From assembly GCA_033964015.1 (NCBI GenBank), contig CM066917.1, positions 27,683,951-27,747,950 of the forward strand: 64,000 nucleotides of DNA, in the 5' to 3' direction. The position numbers were made by a program, and so were the translations under genes. Source of the stretch: Scolanthus callimorphus (taxonomy: Eukaryota; Cnidaria; Anthozoa; Actiniaria; Edwardsiidae). The notes under the pieces were generated by a model. That model was given only the letters and a program-made list of their open reading frames with translations, was not told where the DNA came from and did no database searches. The first letter of the stretch is position 1. Each line of letters begins with the position of its first letter. This document shows positions 41,370-54,100 of the stretch, one piece after another.

Positions 41370-42150
41370 TATTATTTAATACGCAACCACCTTTTATTTA
41401 AGCATTAGAGCACAATTTTCTATGACTTTATCGGCGCAATAGAGCACGCGTGATGTTGGGATAGACACGAGAACGTTGTGAAATTACGAGCCGCAGGCAA
41501 GTGATTTTAAAACGTTTTGAGTGTCTCTTACCTATTTGCCGATAAAGTCATAGAAAGTTGTGCTTTAATGCTTTTATGATATAGCGGGGGAGAACCATTA
41601 CTTTATCGGCGAAATAGAGCATAGATTTGGACCAATCAGAGCGTGCGTTATATCGCAGCTATATTATAAAATTGGAGAGTGTCCATACGAGCCGCGTGTG
41701 CTCTTTATTAAACAATAAATTGAATAATCAGTTTACAATTATAAAGAAATGAATATCACAGAGCCCGAGGCGACCCATTGTTTTAGTATATTACTCAAGT
41801 GATTCATAAGTTTTCAGACAAAAAAACTTGTTTTTGTTGGATTTTTTCACGGCAATAACAAAGCTCGCGCGCGTACTGCAAGAGAAAACAAGCTTCTCGA
41901 CCAATCAGCGCGCGGAATTTCGTATAAACAATCGAGTAATTCTAGACTAAGAAATAGAGCGGGTTTCATCTGAAATCCGCTCCATTATTATGTCACTATT
42001 ATGTCATTATTATGCCTTTAACGAGTACTGACAAATAGTTAAACAGTAGAATTATTATAAAAATAAGGTTCGTTAAAGCATTGAGTATTCAAGTTTGGGA
42101 ACAGTGGACATGAGTGGACGTCGTGGGACAAAATCAGTTTCTAGACATCC
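41370..42150. other. no gene recognised; inverted ctttatcggc(g/a)aatagagca segments
   Basis: actttatcggcgcaatagag near 41425 and the reverse-oriented gccgataaagtcatagaaa near 41540 form an inverted repeat, with another copy near 41600. I see a short foldback repeat and nothing coding. Confidence 0.4.
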
Positions 42151-42449
42151 TTAAGGGACCGGTCATTATTTATCGCCTGTTGGGGGGGGGGGGGGGGGGG
42201 GGGGGGGTCACTTCATTTTGGGGCGAGCGAAAGGGGGGATCTCTCAAAACCTGAAGCCCTGAGAGGGGGGACCACAAGACATTTTCTAAGTAGTTATTCC
42301 AGCAACTTCTCTATCATCTGCATTTTTCTGCCTCACTTTGCTTCACGCAAATGAATAATGATAATTTCACGTTAATCATTGTACTTATAGAGGGAGGATC
42401 ACTGCATTTTGACTTGTTTTAATCCAAAATCTCTCACCCCCCCCCCCCC

Positions 42450-42487
<38 letters not shown>

Positions 42488-42522
42488 ACACACACGCAAT
42501 AAATAGTGATCGGTCCCTAAGG
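42150..42522. mobile_element. TIR element with very long poly-G and poly-C tracts
   Basis: The left end ttaagggaccggtcattatt and right end aatagtgatcggtccctaag are inverted. A G run of about 26 lies at 42181-42207, and C-rich tracts to about 42487 are broken by a few A. Reverse-oriented fragments of the same family lie at 16040-16830, with ends near 31660 and 62490. Confidence 0.7.
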
Positions 42523-42539
42523 ATTCTCTCGTGAACTCC

Positions 42540-42870
42540 CATATTTTTGGTTAGGGGATGACAGACGGGTATTTTAAGTTTACCCCTATAAAAAGTTGCT
42601 AAAAAGGGCGTGGCTCATACCCTAAAAGATACATGTCGTTACTTTGTACTCTATATCCGAAAGTGAAATGGATGTGTTTTTTTTATCGGAGGCAGGAAAC
42701 AAAGCTCGCTTTGTTTTTTTTAAATGTGCCTTTTGTTTTTGTGTTAGACCCTAATAGATACCACTAGCTCTCCCTTAAATTTTATTGCAGATCAAGGTCA
42801 CCCCTAAAAGAGACAAAAACCCGTGATTTTAACCCCTAAAAGATACGACGATCCTCCCGACTCATGCGCG
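42540..42870. repeat. dispersed repeat, cccctaaaagatac family
   Basis: aaggtcacccctaaaagaga, acccgtgattttaacc and cccctaaaagatacga reappear in reverse orientation at 63385-63470. Part of the family also occurs at 46550-46580. No gene. Confidence 0.6.
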
Positions 42871-43739
42871 TCAACAGAAAGACCTGCTAGCCTTGAAATC
42901 ACGTGAAAACACAAAAGCGTTTTTGCACCATTCGAGGCTAGTCAGTCTAGAACAATGGGGTTTCAAACTGGGCGCCATATTTGAATTCGATTGCGTGGAA
43001 GTTGCCGTTGGCTTAGACGACTGTAGGCTCTGGGGACGAGACTAATGTTACATACGTTTAATGCACGAGATAGAGTTGGTCTACGGCGTGCCTTTGATAT
43101 TTCATTTATATGTTTTTAATCGGACTTCCTGTGGTGAGTTATTTGTGAACTGTGGTCTCCCTGTGGTTGATTGCACAATCACATCACAACAAGCCGGCCA
43201 TTTTATTTTTCTAGATGATCAAAGCTTCTATTCCTTGCCGGTTTCACTGGATATCAACCCGAAGAATGATAGAAGTAGCAGTAATAGGAGCTGGAGCGGC
43301 AGGATTGTGTATTGGACGCCATTTGCTAGCGAAACCAGAGGTTTTCAAGGCTACGATTTACGAGCAAACCAACCGAGTTGGAGGGACATGGATCTACAGT
43401 GAGGACATCGGTGTGTGATAATCATGGTCAGCCTGTGCATTCTAGTATGTACTGGAACCTTAAGTAAGTAGTAATTGATCTCTTCTACTTTGTTTCCATT
43501 CGTCTGTGCTATGGTAGATACATTGATGATGTCACACCGCTCATGTCGAACAAAAAAGTACACCACAAGATGCATTTGAGTGGGATGACTGTTGTTCATG
43601 ACACACTGCGACGTCATCTAACTATATATCTATTATTAATTTATCTATTATTAATAGTACAGATGTATAGAAATAGTAGATCTATATAGATTTGCGTGTT
43701 CAGAGATTTGTATAGATTTTTAAACACATTGTGTGATTC

Positions 43740-44460
43740 AAGATAAAAGAATCATACCCTCTCCACAGAAGGGATTGGAAATTCCGGAAGGGTGAGTGTG
43801 GAGCTTGATGTTCCTCTTCTTCCCCATACAATCAATTGTATTTTTTCACTGGAAATTCCAGAGGCCCTGCCAGGGGGGTCACCGTGTCGCTAGTCTACAT
43901 TTCAAAACAGACCGTGTCACGATTTTGCAGGCTTTTGCTAGAGTTGCTGTTATTATTTTGATAGAATGGCTTTTCGTTCCTCGCTGTTTCGGAAAGGCTG
44001 TGTCGCGTTTTCAACGTAGTTCAAGGCAGTGTCGCTTGTCGGAATTTACCCCTGATAGGGCCTCATTCCAGAGGGGTGGGGGTCATATCTCAAACCCCTT
44101 TCATGGGAGGGGCATGGATACTTTTTGGAATCACACATTTGAATTTCTCTCACAACATCACAAGACAGTGTTTTATTTCACCAAGAAGTCATAGAACATT
44201 ATGCATATAGCAGGGGAGAATGTGAATTTAATATTGTGTGCTTCCACAAATTGTCCATCACCCCCTCCCCACGTAATGGATTGGAAATTCCAGAGGGGTG
44301 GGGTAAATTTACTTGATCTATTCCATACAAATACTCTATTTTTCTTTGGAAATTCCAGGGGTGGGGGTCAACTGTTAACACCCTTCCATGTGGGGGGGGA
44401 GGGGGGAGTCCATGTGGGGGGAGGGATATGGATATTTTCTGGAAGCACACATTGTAGCTA
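43740..44460. repeat. dispersed repeats in FMO copy 2 intron 1
   Basis: At least four ggaaattccagaggggtg-type segments in this stretch, with poly-G-rich patches at 44388-44425. These explain why intron 1 is longer than in copy 1. Confidence 0.6.
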
Positions 44461-44839
44461 TATGACAACATTGATGTGGGCATGAAGATCTCCAGCCCAG
44501 ACTTAATAACAAATATAAAATAATATAAAATAATATAAAATGTAGAAAACATTCCATTCCAGAACCAATCTTCCTAAGCAAGTTATGGCCTTCCCAGATT
44601 ACCCTTTCCCAGATGAGCTGGAGAGCTACCTCGGTCACAAAGATGTCACTAAATATCTTGACGACTATGCTAAACACTTTAACATCACCAATAGCATTTC
44701 ATTTAACACTGCTGTGGAGCATGTGAAACCTCTTGTTGGAGATAACAAAGGTTTACCCAAGTGGGAGGTGAACATTAGAAATCTTGAGGACAAGAAACAG
44801 AGTACAAATGTCTTTGATGCAGTTGTTGTTTGTAATGGG

Positions 44840-46190
44840 TGAGTAGTACTCTAAGTTGTTTACATTTTTTCATCTCTTTCTGCACATTATACAATAGGGC
44901 AGTAGTACATTCTCACCGGTCTCCCTGTGTTTTATAAAGAATTATGAGGAGGAGACCTGTGGAACCCAAGATGAGGAAGAAAGGGAAACAGGAGGATGGG
45001 TGGGAAGGGAAAAATGGGAGGTAAACATGAGCTCCACCAGGTGGGGAAAAACACAAAAGGATCAGGAGAAGTATGGATCCACGAAACAGCATGAAGAGTA
45101 ATTCTAAATATAACACACTGGAAGTACCATATTTACCTGTGTATAGTATGCACCTGCCTATTATACCCTCTGCGTATAATAATACCACCCTTATTTTAAG
45201 CATGTTTCCAGAAAAAAGTTTAAAATCAAAAGAAAATGGTTTTAATGTTCTTCAATCTCAAATGTAATATTTTCATACTTTATGTATAAAATTAATATCA
45301 GCAATTATTAATTATTATTTAAATTGTTAATTATGCATGCATAGGATCTATAAATGAGCTTATAAAAATAAATGACTTATAAAATAGCAATATCAATAAC
45401 AATGTTTAACTCAACCTCAAAATGTCAAGTCTTTTAGTTCTTTTTTCTTAGTAGAAAGTAAAAAGAATTCCTTGAGACAAATTATCTCTAAGCTTATGTC
45501 TTCATTGATTATCATTTTCTTCACTAATGTTTTTATTGTTGGGTAAATTTCCTTAATAATTATTGATTACTTTATGAAATGTATCGATGCGGAATCTGTT
45601 TCCTTGGTAGGAGTTTGACCTTCCCATCGGCATCAACCTGAACAGCAAAAATGATATTAATCATTAGAGCAGTTTTCTCCCTATTCCTTTTGCATAATCA
45701 AATGGCTACTTTAGTCTAGTAATCATTCCATATGTAGGATAAAAGAAAGCTTTCTGTTGGATAAATGGGCAGTCCCTAGATACACTCACAGCTAGACAGT
45801 GCTTCTTGTTTTTGCACTCATAAATATCCTTCACTGGTGCTGGATCATTTGCAATGGGAAAACCACAGGTAACCCAAGCTCTGTGTGTGTCACAACACTA
45901 AAAACAGAGTTTATACCCAGAAATTGGAGAGTTTGCATGAGCCTAGTTCTGATTCAAAAATCTGTAGAATCATTGGGCCACCGCCCCGAAATTATGTCAT
46001 TATTTCGGTACTTATTTCCAACTTAATTTTCAGCTATTGCTTGTAAAATCCAGTGAGCTATAGTAACGCTATTTTCTATTTTTAAAGCAATAACATTTTG
46101 TAATCTCGGCATAACTAACACAACTTGAAGTACAAGTCGAGAGATAAATTACAATAAAAACTGTATAGAGAAATGCCGAACCGCACTCTA
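44840..46190. other. FMO copy 2 intron, no exon recognised
   Basis: A purine-rich stretch at 44940-45070, then AT-rich DNA. I looked for a third exon of the galaxin-like gene here; a candidate near 45605-45655 did not keep frame. Confidence 0.4.
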
Positions 46191-46191
46191 C

Positions 46192-47863
46192 CTGAGAGGT
46201 TCTCCTGAATACACTCGAGAGTCTCAAAAGTCACCGGAGTCAGCGGCAAGATGGTTGAGCCTTTGCAACATACGTGTGTCGCGATATTGAACAACTCGGA
46301 TCCACAGCAATGGTAATGAACCCCAGGAGCATCTAGTATGTTGTTCGCGCAGCACCTTGTGTCACGGAGTCATAACTTTTTTACCACAGCATTTCGACAC
46401 TACACCAGTTGTTCGGACCCTTTCGCCATCGCAATACTGATAGCTATGCCACCATTGTCCTAGAATCAAGAAATACAATTGTTAATTATCCAGGAGGCAA
46501 AAAGCTTGCAAAGCCAGTACACCACCAATACCCGGGGGAGGGACTCTGGTGTCAGGCGGGGGTGCTTATCTTTTAGGGGTTAAACACGAGGTTCGGTATA
46601 AAAGGGATAACTCCTCCCACCCGGGGCTCGAGAACAATCAGTTATTAATCAGCTGTCAAAGAGTGAACATTTCACTTCGTCTCTCCGTACCGCGAAATTC
46701 AAAATTTAGAATTCAAAATGCGAGCAAAAACGCCAACAAATGATTTCCTACTGTTTAAATTTGTATTCCTTCTCATTTCTTGCAAAATAATTTTATTCGA
46801 ACCTGATTTGGTTCGGATATAAACGCTTTTCTTCGCAGCACAGAATATTATTCGCTCTTTTGAATAGTAATTAGTCTCGCTCTCCGCTGAGAATAAAACA
46901 TTGCTTTTGTTCGGTCAGAAATAGGTTCGAATAAATTATTTTGCAATAAATGAAAAGGCTCATGGGTTTAAAGAGCTAGGAAATTATTTATTTGTACTTT
47001 TGCATCGGTTTTGAATTCTAAATTTGAATTTCGCGGTACAGAGAGATGAAGTGAGATGTTCACTCGTTGACAGCTGATTGATAACTGATTGTTCTCGGGC
47101 CCGGGGTTATCCCTTTTATACCGGAACCTCGTGTTTAAAGTACGTGTTTGAGGTATCATTTTGAGTATAGGAAGGATGAAAAAACGTTTTTAGCAAGTCG
47201 GGTATCTTTTAGGGTGTTTGTGAGAGAGACGATAAGCTGCGCTAAACTCTACAGTTCGCGGACGATACGATACGAGTCGTGCTCGTGTCATTTACCGGCT
47301 GGGAGGTCCGTATAGGGAAAACTGTGACCGAGGGCTGGAAAATGTTGACCGCGGCCGGAGGAGTGGACATTTTATTTTTAGAAACAGCACAACCAGAAGT
47401 GTCCATCTTGGTATTACGCGCGTAATGAAGTTTGAATCTTTCGGTTCATTGAAAAGACGAAAAAAACATTGGTATGAAAACTCTTCATCTAAAGATGGCC
47501 AGAAATAGTGAAAAACTGCATTCTCTTAAAACCAGAGAGTTTGAACATGAGTCAAACTGCCTTACTTATAGCATTCTTAGTAAGTTCGTTCTGTTCGTGC
47601 AACCAAAATCTTGACTGCATTGAGGATATATGAATTATCCTCAAAGTTCCCTTATCCCTTTCAAAACGCGAAAATATCCGATTTAGAGGCTAAGCCAGAA
47701 GAATAAAGGTACAACAAGTGTTTCAGCCATCATGGGAAAAGGCGAATTTCAGAGGCACGCGAATCGGACGTGAAATGGTCAAATGAAGTCACTTATATTT
47801 ACCTGAAACCACCGTGTGAATGGCAAACAGCGTGAAGAGGAGGATTAGAGCCCGCGGCGTCAT
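46192..47863 (-). pseudogene. galaxin-like di-cysteine protein, two exons seen, frame broken twice
   Basis: Exon 1, 47863-47803, encodes a textbook signal peptide (MTPRALILLFTLFAIHTV) and ends with donor gtaaat. Exon 2, 46459-46192, continues in phase: QYCDGERV, SKCCGKK, then in shifted frames YDSVTQ, CCANN, HYHCCGSELFN and HVCCKGSTI. Repeated Cys-Cys pairs in CCG...YD...Q.CC spacing are the hallmark of galaxins, secreted proteins of the coral skeletal matrix. The frame shifts at the T6 run 46377-46382 and again near 46352-46355; each looks like one lost base. So this is a decayed copy, or bases are missing in the assembly. Only about 100 residues are visible and further exons were not found. 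It is nested in FMO copy 2 intron 2, opposite strand. Confidence 0.6.
46545..47165. repeat. foldback with ~200-bp arms containing TATA-like boxes
   Basis: The arm 46550-46760 and its inverted copy 46960-47160 share gttcggtataaaagggataa, acaatcagttattaatcagc and cgcggtacagagagatgaag (in complement). The ~200-bp centre has its own inner inverted repeat (tcgaacctgatttggttcgg; ttgcaaaataattttattcg / cgaataaattattttgcaat). It lies in the intron of the galaxin-like gene. Confidence 0.8.
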
Positions 47864-47874
47864 GGCGATAGACC

Positions 47875-48230
47875 AAAGGCAAAGCAAGAGGTTTTCTCTC
47901 TCTTTCTATTTCTCGCTCTCTCTCTGATCTCTCTTGAAGTGTCCGCTCACGCCAGAGCAGCAATAAACTCGTCATATAGACCAAAGCTATTGCCTTATAT
48001 AGCAGAAGTTGTTTACTTGGACTGGGCATGGCGTGATGTCGTTTTAGATACCTAACCTCGTACCACATCAAGCTTGTTCCATATCGTACTTATTTTTGTT
48101 CATCAGTGGTCCGTTTTTGTTCATTAGTGGTCCGTGATATCGTTTTAGATACCCAAGCTCGTGCCACGTCAAGCTCTTTCCACATCGTACTATTTTTGTT
48201 CATCAGTGGTACCATATGACGTGTCGACTG
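47875..48230. repeat. ctctct-rich stretch and ~100-bp tandem duplication
   Basis: A (ct)n-rich stretch lies at 47890-47935. Two direct copies of a segment with tcgttttagatacc and tttttgttcatcagtggt occupy about 48031-48112 and 48133-48212. Directly upstream of the galaxin-like start. Confidence 0.65.
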
Positions 48231-48439
48231 GTGAAACTTTTTCCCGTACGCTTACATTTAGGAACCGAAAATCTGGATCTGTATGTTTCAACTTACGCAG
48301 CGTCGCATGACATGTGCCTTCTCTGACAATATGGTCTGCTAAGTCAGTAACATACAAAATAAAAGTTTTTCGGTTCGAGTTTTTTCGGCTCGAGTTTTTT
48401 CTTAGCAATAGACTAAGCATGGTTACCCAAGAGAACAGG

Positions 48440-49735
48440 GTACTCTTCTATGAAAATATTAGCCTGAGTATCAGGCGGAAGTTTATTTTTCAGAGAGAAA
48501 ATGAGGGAGGAAAAATAAAATTACTCTTCTCGATTTCCCGGTATTTACTTTTCAAGGGAAACGAGAGGGGCCTGATCCTCACGTTATGAAAATATATGAC
48601 TTCACCATACACACAAACGAAATTCCGACAAGAATCGACAAGAAGCGAACCTTGCGAAATCGCAACACATTTAATTTCGAAAATATGACAAACGAAAATC
48701 CCTCTGGCGGGGCCTCGACATCCCTCAACGCCATCGTGTCAGAAGGGCGTAAAATTACGAGCCAGTCGCCGCCGCTACTTTAAATCTCTTAGCATACGAT
48801 GTGTTCAAAGTTTATATTGTAGAAAAATGAATATTGTAGAAAAATGCCTCGACGATAAAGTTCCTTGTAGGTATTGGTTTTGTGGTTTGTTCAACCGACC
48901 ATGAGTGACTGATTCCCAAACATTCGAGTCGTACCATAGAAAGTTATGTGGCCGATATTCAATGTTATCATTGAGGCCCTATTCATAGTTTAACATTGCG
49001 ATTTGGCTTGTGTATTTTTCTGGTCCTCTGTTTTGGTTCGCCAATTCGATCATTTGTAAATAATTGTTCAACACTTTCTTAATAAACGGTTGCAGAACCC
49101 GTCGAATCTCGATTAATATTTTTTAATGCGTTTTCTAAAATACTGAAAATGCAACTCCGTTAAAAGTTGAATCATGTCATAAACATCGTGCTGAATCATA
49201 CGTTTTCACCATGTACACACATAATGTAATGGATAAACGCTTATCAACATTATTATTATATTTATGTTCAATGATGTCGAACCGTTTAACATTCGTGAAA
49301 AAGATCCGCAGAAATCAAGGTTCCCGTTTTTTACTGCAACACGAGTTGCAGTAGTCGCAAGAGTTGCAGCAGTAACGAACGCCACAGATTTGCAACGACG
49401 GAAACTCTTGCATAACAACTTTGTTCACGATAGCTGCGACGGCTACAATGGGAACGGGCTTGAGAAGAAGAAAAGTTGAATTGGTTTGGGCCCAGCCTAA
49501 TAGTCACATGGCTGCGTGTTGTGTGTTAGAATTTCAGTATTCTCACAATAATTAGTATCTTTTGATTTTGGGTTTCTTGGCGGCATTGCTCCCCCAAGGA
49601 AAACTTCCCAAACAAAAATTTTCCACGTCGAACACAATTGGTTAAGATTAGTAAGATTAATGGACGGTTCCAGCTGTAAGCGCGTGCGCTCTCTGCGCGC
49701 ACTATTTTCTTGGATACTTTCGGAATGTAACACTG
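48440..49735. other. no gene recognised
   Basis: A short palindromic repeat (gcctgagtatcaggcg / ggcctgatcctcacg) lies at 48462-48590 and a ttgcagtagtcgcaagagttgcagcag-like run near 49340-49370 shows small direct repeats. The open frames here look random. Confidence 0.35.
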
Positions 49736-49739
49736 CCTC

Positions 49740-50246
49740 CATTCTCGTACCCAGAGCTCCCCGGCTCGTCTGCTCGCAGGGGAGGCTCTGGGGACATCCA
49801 TTTGAGGGCCGTCGCTGATTGGCTGATTTTGAGCGTTGGAGCATGCGCTGAAAGGTCTTTCTCTCAGCGGCTCTGTATAAATATCGCGAATGCGTCAGTG
49901 GCTGTCACCAGAGCCTCCCCCGCGAGGTTACGAGCCGGGGAGCTCTGGGTTCGAGAATGCATTGCCTCGTGCCCAGATTTCCACGGCTCTGGTGACAGCC
50001 ATTTGAGGACCTCTTTCGATTTGCTGAATTTGAACGTTGGAGTGAAACATTCTCGTACCCAGAGCTCGTCTGCTCGCGGGGGAGGCTCTGGGGACATCCT
50101 ATTGAGGGCATTCGCTGATTGGCTGATTAACGTTGGGGCATGCGCAGAAAGTTGTTTCTCTCAACGGCTCTGGATCAAAACTTACAATGCCTGTCACTAG
50201 AGCCTCCCGCAAGGCATCGAGCCGGGGAGCTCTGGGTACGAGAATG
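49740..50246. mobile_element. two MITEs of the cattctcgtacccagag family in tandem
   Basis: Complete copies at 49740-49959 and 50048-50246. Between them a fragment of the same family (cggctctggtgacagccatttg) lies at 49975-50040. This shows repeated insertion into the same site or a local duplication. Confidence 0.75.
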
Positions 50247-50362
50247 CTTTGTTCGTGAAATGTACCACGACTACCGTCATGCAGCGCATGCGTTCGGTAT
50301 AGCTGGAATCGTCCGTTCTATTCATATAGTTTTGTTTTAATGATCATAATAATAATCATTAT

Positions 50363-50795
50363 ACTCTTACTTTCTGAACGAGTATAAAATATTTTATCTC
50401 TAATCTACATTAATAACACAATACCAATTAGGAGTGAGCGTCTCTTTATTGATAGCTGATGTGGCATGTATATAGACAATAGATCATAACGTGAGCGTGG
50501 TATAACACGCAACAAGTGATTTAAGACACAATTAAGTTAGGAAGGCAATATATTGTAAATGAAAATTAACGGAAAAGCTCAACAAGAGAAAAAGACGCTT
50601 CGAATGACTTAACATACATTAAGCTCCTTTAAATACTGAACTAACATCCCTAGGGACACAACACAAGTGTACATTCCGAAACGCGATAAAATATATTTAT
50701 ACTCTTACTTTCTGAACGAGTATAAAATATTTTATCTCTAATCTACATTAATAACACAATACCAATTAGGAGTGAGCGTCTCTTTATTGATAGCT
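50363..50795. repeat. B2-spacer-A2-B1 terminal repeats of the DIRS-like element
   Basis: actcttactttctgaacgag starts both 95-bp copies, at 50363 and 50701; both end tttattgatagct. The 140-bp gaaaattaacggaaaagctc segment at 50561-50700 recurs exactly at 58151-58290. No difference was found in either pair on base-by-base comparison. Confidence 0.93.
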
Positions 50796-50830
50796 CACCT
50801 TCGAAGATAAAGAAAGCCGCAAAAAAGCGG

Positions 50831-51157
50831 TCAATTATTTAAACTGCGCGAAACTGCAAGGAGCGTATGAAGGTTATCTATAACGTATCCATCTTTTGCA
50901 CGGTCAGACTTCATCTAACATGACCTTTTTAAATAGGCGCTCCAGCATTAGCTGTTGTTTTTGCGCTACTACCGCTCCTGAGACTATGACTAACACCAAA
51001 CTGTGACTTGTGATAACAAAAACTACGTAATGATTTATCAAACCAACTGCAATAATATAAACCTCTGAAAATTGGTGAACGAAAGACCAATTTAAGGTAA
51101 TTGTACATATATCGTGTGAAATTATCGTCTACCGCTGCAACGGTCTTGATTAAACCA
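50831..51157 (-). pseudogene. C-terminal part of a DIRS tyrosine recombinase
   Basis: Minus-strand frame reads GVSHSLRSGSSAKTTANAGAP, truncated here to the HSLRSG...ANAG box that carries the catalytic His and Arg. After a frame slip it reads RAKDGYVIDN...SRSLNN and stop, with the catalytic Tyr in DGYV. Only the C-terminal ~100 residues remain because a TIR element interrupts the gene at 51158-51163. A frameshift lies between the two motifs. Decayed. Confidence 0.8.
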
Positions 51158-51163
51158 TCATTC

Positions 51164-54100
51164 ATCAGGAGGGTTTACCGGAGCCGTTCCTCAAAAAATC
51201 CGTTCCCATAAAGAAAATCTGCTGGCTGGAAATTACGAATCTAGAGACCTTCCTGGCTGAGATTTTTAATATACTGGTTCCCGGCTAGGAAATTTAACCA
51301 AATGTTACACGTCCTGGCTGGATTTCTTAACCGCATGCTGGCTGCTCGCTGTTGGCTGCTGTTGCGTGATGTTGACTTCATTATTTAGCTGGCAAGTACT
51401 TCACTTCCGCCGGCCGATCTTGCGAACGTAAATTATTAACGAAACACAATCAGGTGTCAATGACCAATGACTGCAGTTTTGGCTGTCACAATGACAGTTT
51501 GAATAAGGGTCTAGAAGGCGGTTGGGCCAAGTTAAGAATGGCGGCCGCTCGCTCGTGGTCCCCTTTCCCTTTGTGCTTGCTACGAAAGCTAAGGATAGCG
51601 AGCTCAATAGATATTTAGTGCCCCAGAGCTTAGACAGAGTACAGCCTGTGTTTCACCCTATGCATTTACGTAAAGGTAAGATTGTATTCGCCTTTTCAAG
51701 ATCGTATGCACAAACGAGTATTTCAGTCTTTGATTCTTTGTGATGATAGTCACTGTGCAATTTCGCAGAGTCGAACTATTGAGGTATCAAGGTTGGGCTC
51801 CTGATCAAAGTTAGTGAAGCCGGGGTGCCGCAGAGTGGTGGGTAAAGTTACGCGGTTTCTTAATGAGGTAGGCGCGCGCAGTGAGCCAGGACGTCCCTAA
51901 GGTAAGAACTTCTCTGACGCGACTAGGAAGTACATAATGCATATACTAGCATTCTCTCTTAACGAAGGTCATTTGATGTTTAGTCGATTTTTACTTCACG
52001 ACATAAATCTCACTTGTCAAGCTTTTTGTTGTTTTAAGAAAATCTAAAGTTAATATTCAATTCACGGTTCGATATATGCCAGATACTTTTCATCTGCTCC
52101 TCGTTCATGTATTCTCGTATGATGTTAATTGAGCAACTGCAAGTAGATCCTACAGAAATGTTTGTCAGGCACACTGAATCTATAGTAGCAATAGCTTTTT
52201 TTGGGGGGAGACCCTCCCTCATGTGAATAATCTCTGGGATAACCCTGTCATGTTGGCGATGTTTCCGCGCAGTGTCCCCTAGTTTTTTCAGCAATCACGC
52301 CGCAGTGGAAAACAGATGGGTATTCATTGATCTAAGGAAGCAGTGCTAATTGCTTTGTGTGATGTAGCTTACACAACGGCATCTTTTGATAAGGGACATT
52401 TTTTCGGTAGATAATAAACTTGTCAATCAAATGGAGCACCCAGCATTTTTGATGTATAAAAACTTCGTTCTTCTTTCTACGAACTTCTACGACGTACATG
52501 GATTACCTTTCTGGTCAACATTTAGCGTTGTTAGTGGCTAAGTGAATGAATATTAATATTTTGCGTTGGCAGAAAGGTATTGCCAGTCTGCCGAAAGTTT
52601 TATCTTTCCTTATTAGTAACAGAAGTCTCCGGGATGCTTCAGATGTTTCTAGCACACCGCAAGGGAAGTCAAACAATTCGCTACTCAACCCTTAGATAAC
52701 AAAGCACAAAATGATAATAAGCGGTTCGACCAGCTTGAACAATAATTGTAGATTATCCTGCTCAATTCCGAATAATGCGTAGAGCATGTTTTGCAACCAT
52801 GGTGTGTTTTTAAAATGTTAGTCATCGTTCTACCTTGTACGAACTTCTAGAGTCTCACATGGAAGGCCTTTCTGGCTATGTCGGCCATATCTAAACAAAC
52901 ATTCTACGCGTAGCATGCTAGCTAAGTGAACAATATTAACTACAATGTGCTCTATATGAAAATTGATCAAAAATTGACAGTCTTTCGAAATTTCGCGAAA
53001 CATAATTTACAAGCTATCTGAGGATGAAACCGTGGGTCAAAATAACCGTGAAGCAAAAAAGATAACCCATTTACGGATCGAGAGACTTAAAAAACCACAC
53101 CCTTTTCCGCGGCTTTAGTTATTTGTGATTGAGTTCCAACCAATTGAGGAAATTTGTGCATTTTAGTGATACAGCAAAAATGTTTGCGAACCTTCAACGT
53201 TGTTTTAGGTTTGCGAACTTTATGCGAGTAACACTATACTTGCACTTCACGCCACTCAAGTGCATGATATTTGATTTTGTAAAATGTGCATTTAATAAGT
53301 AGTCTAGTCACGTGTCTATTTCACTTAAATTCGTAATAAATGAATTGATATCGATAACATAGCTTTTTAAGGGGGGGGGGGGGGGGGGGGAGCAAAACAA
53401 ATATCGAAGCTACCTCTGTATATTCTCGGTTTTCATGTGACGTCATCAGAAAGCTAACTTCTAAACCAAGAGACCTACAGAGATATCCATTCTGTGATGA
53501 ATATAACTCTATTCAAGGATTTGTCACACGAAATTTCGGCACCTTCTGCCAAGTAGTTCCCGAGATATCGCCAAAGCTATTTATGTCACGCAACACCAAT
53601 CACGTATTTTGAACTTGCCGTATTTCACTCGATTTGCACCGTTCTTACCTTTTTGGCACGTCAGCATGTTATAAAAGTTCATATCTTACCATTCTGATAT
53701 TATTCTTATAATTTGGATTGAAAACAACGTCGTTTTCGAGACCCGATTAATTACTGTACAAAATGGCGCACATTCACATTCACGGAAAGTGACCAATCGG
53801 CCTAAAATTTACCCAGAAAACATAATTTTGTATATTCTTTATAATTCTATTAGGCATCCAGTGTTTAGAAGTTAATTTAGAGAAATAAATTTCGTCACGT
53901 GACAAGTGAAAACCAAGAATACCAGCCAGTTTGACTTGTACTTTGAAAAATCCTGGGTTCCGTTGGTCAAGTTTGTGCGAACTACTCATTAAAACAAGTT
54001 CCATCCCATGTCTTCCCTGCTAGCAGAGGCCTCTTGTGATCCCATGTCATTTTCTATTTATAAATGTGGTTAGTAGTTTGTTCTCACCAGTGGTATTTGT

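Noticed and set aside
45600..45660. Third exon for the galaxin-like gene (VDADGKVKLLPRK-type reading)
   Set aside because: Acceptor present, but joining it to exon 2 in the observed phase gives an immediate stop.
50362..50795. LTR retrotransposon or solo LTR
   Set aside because: The repeats lack TG...CA ends and are arranged B-A-B against a distant single A. A tyrosine-recombinase remnant lies beside them, which fits a DIRS-type element instead.
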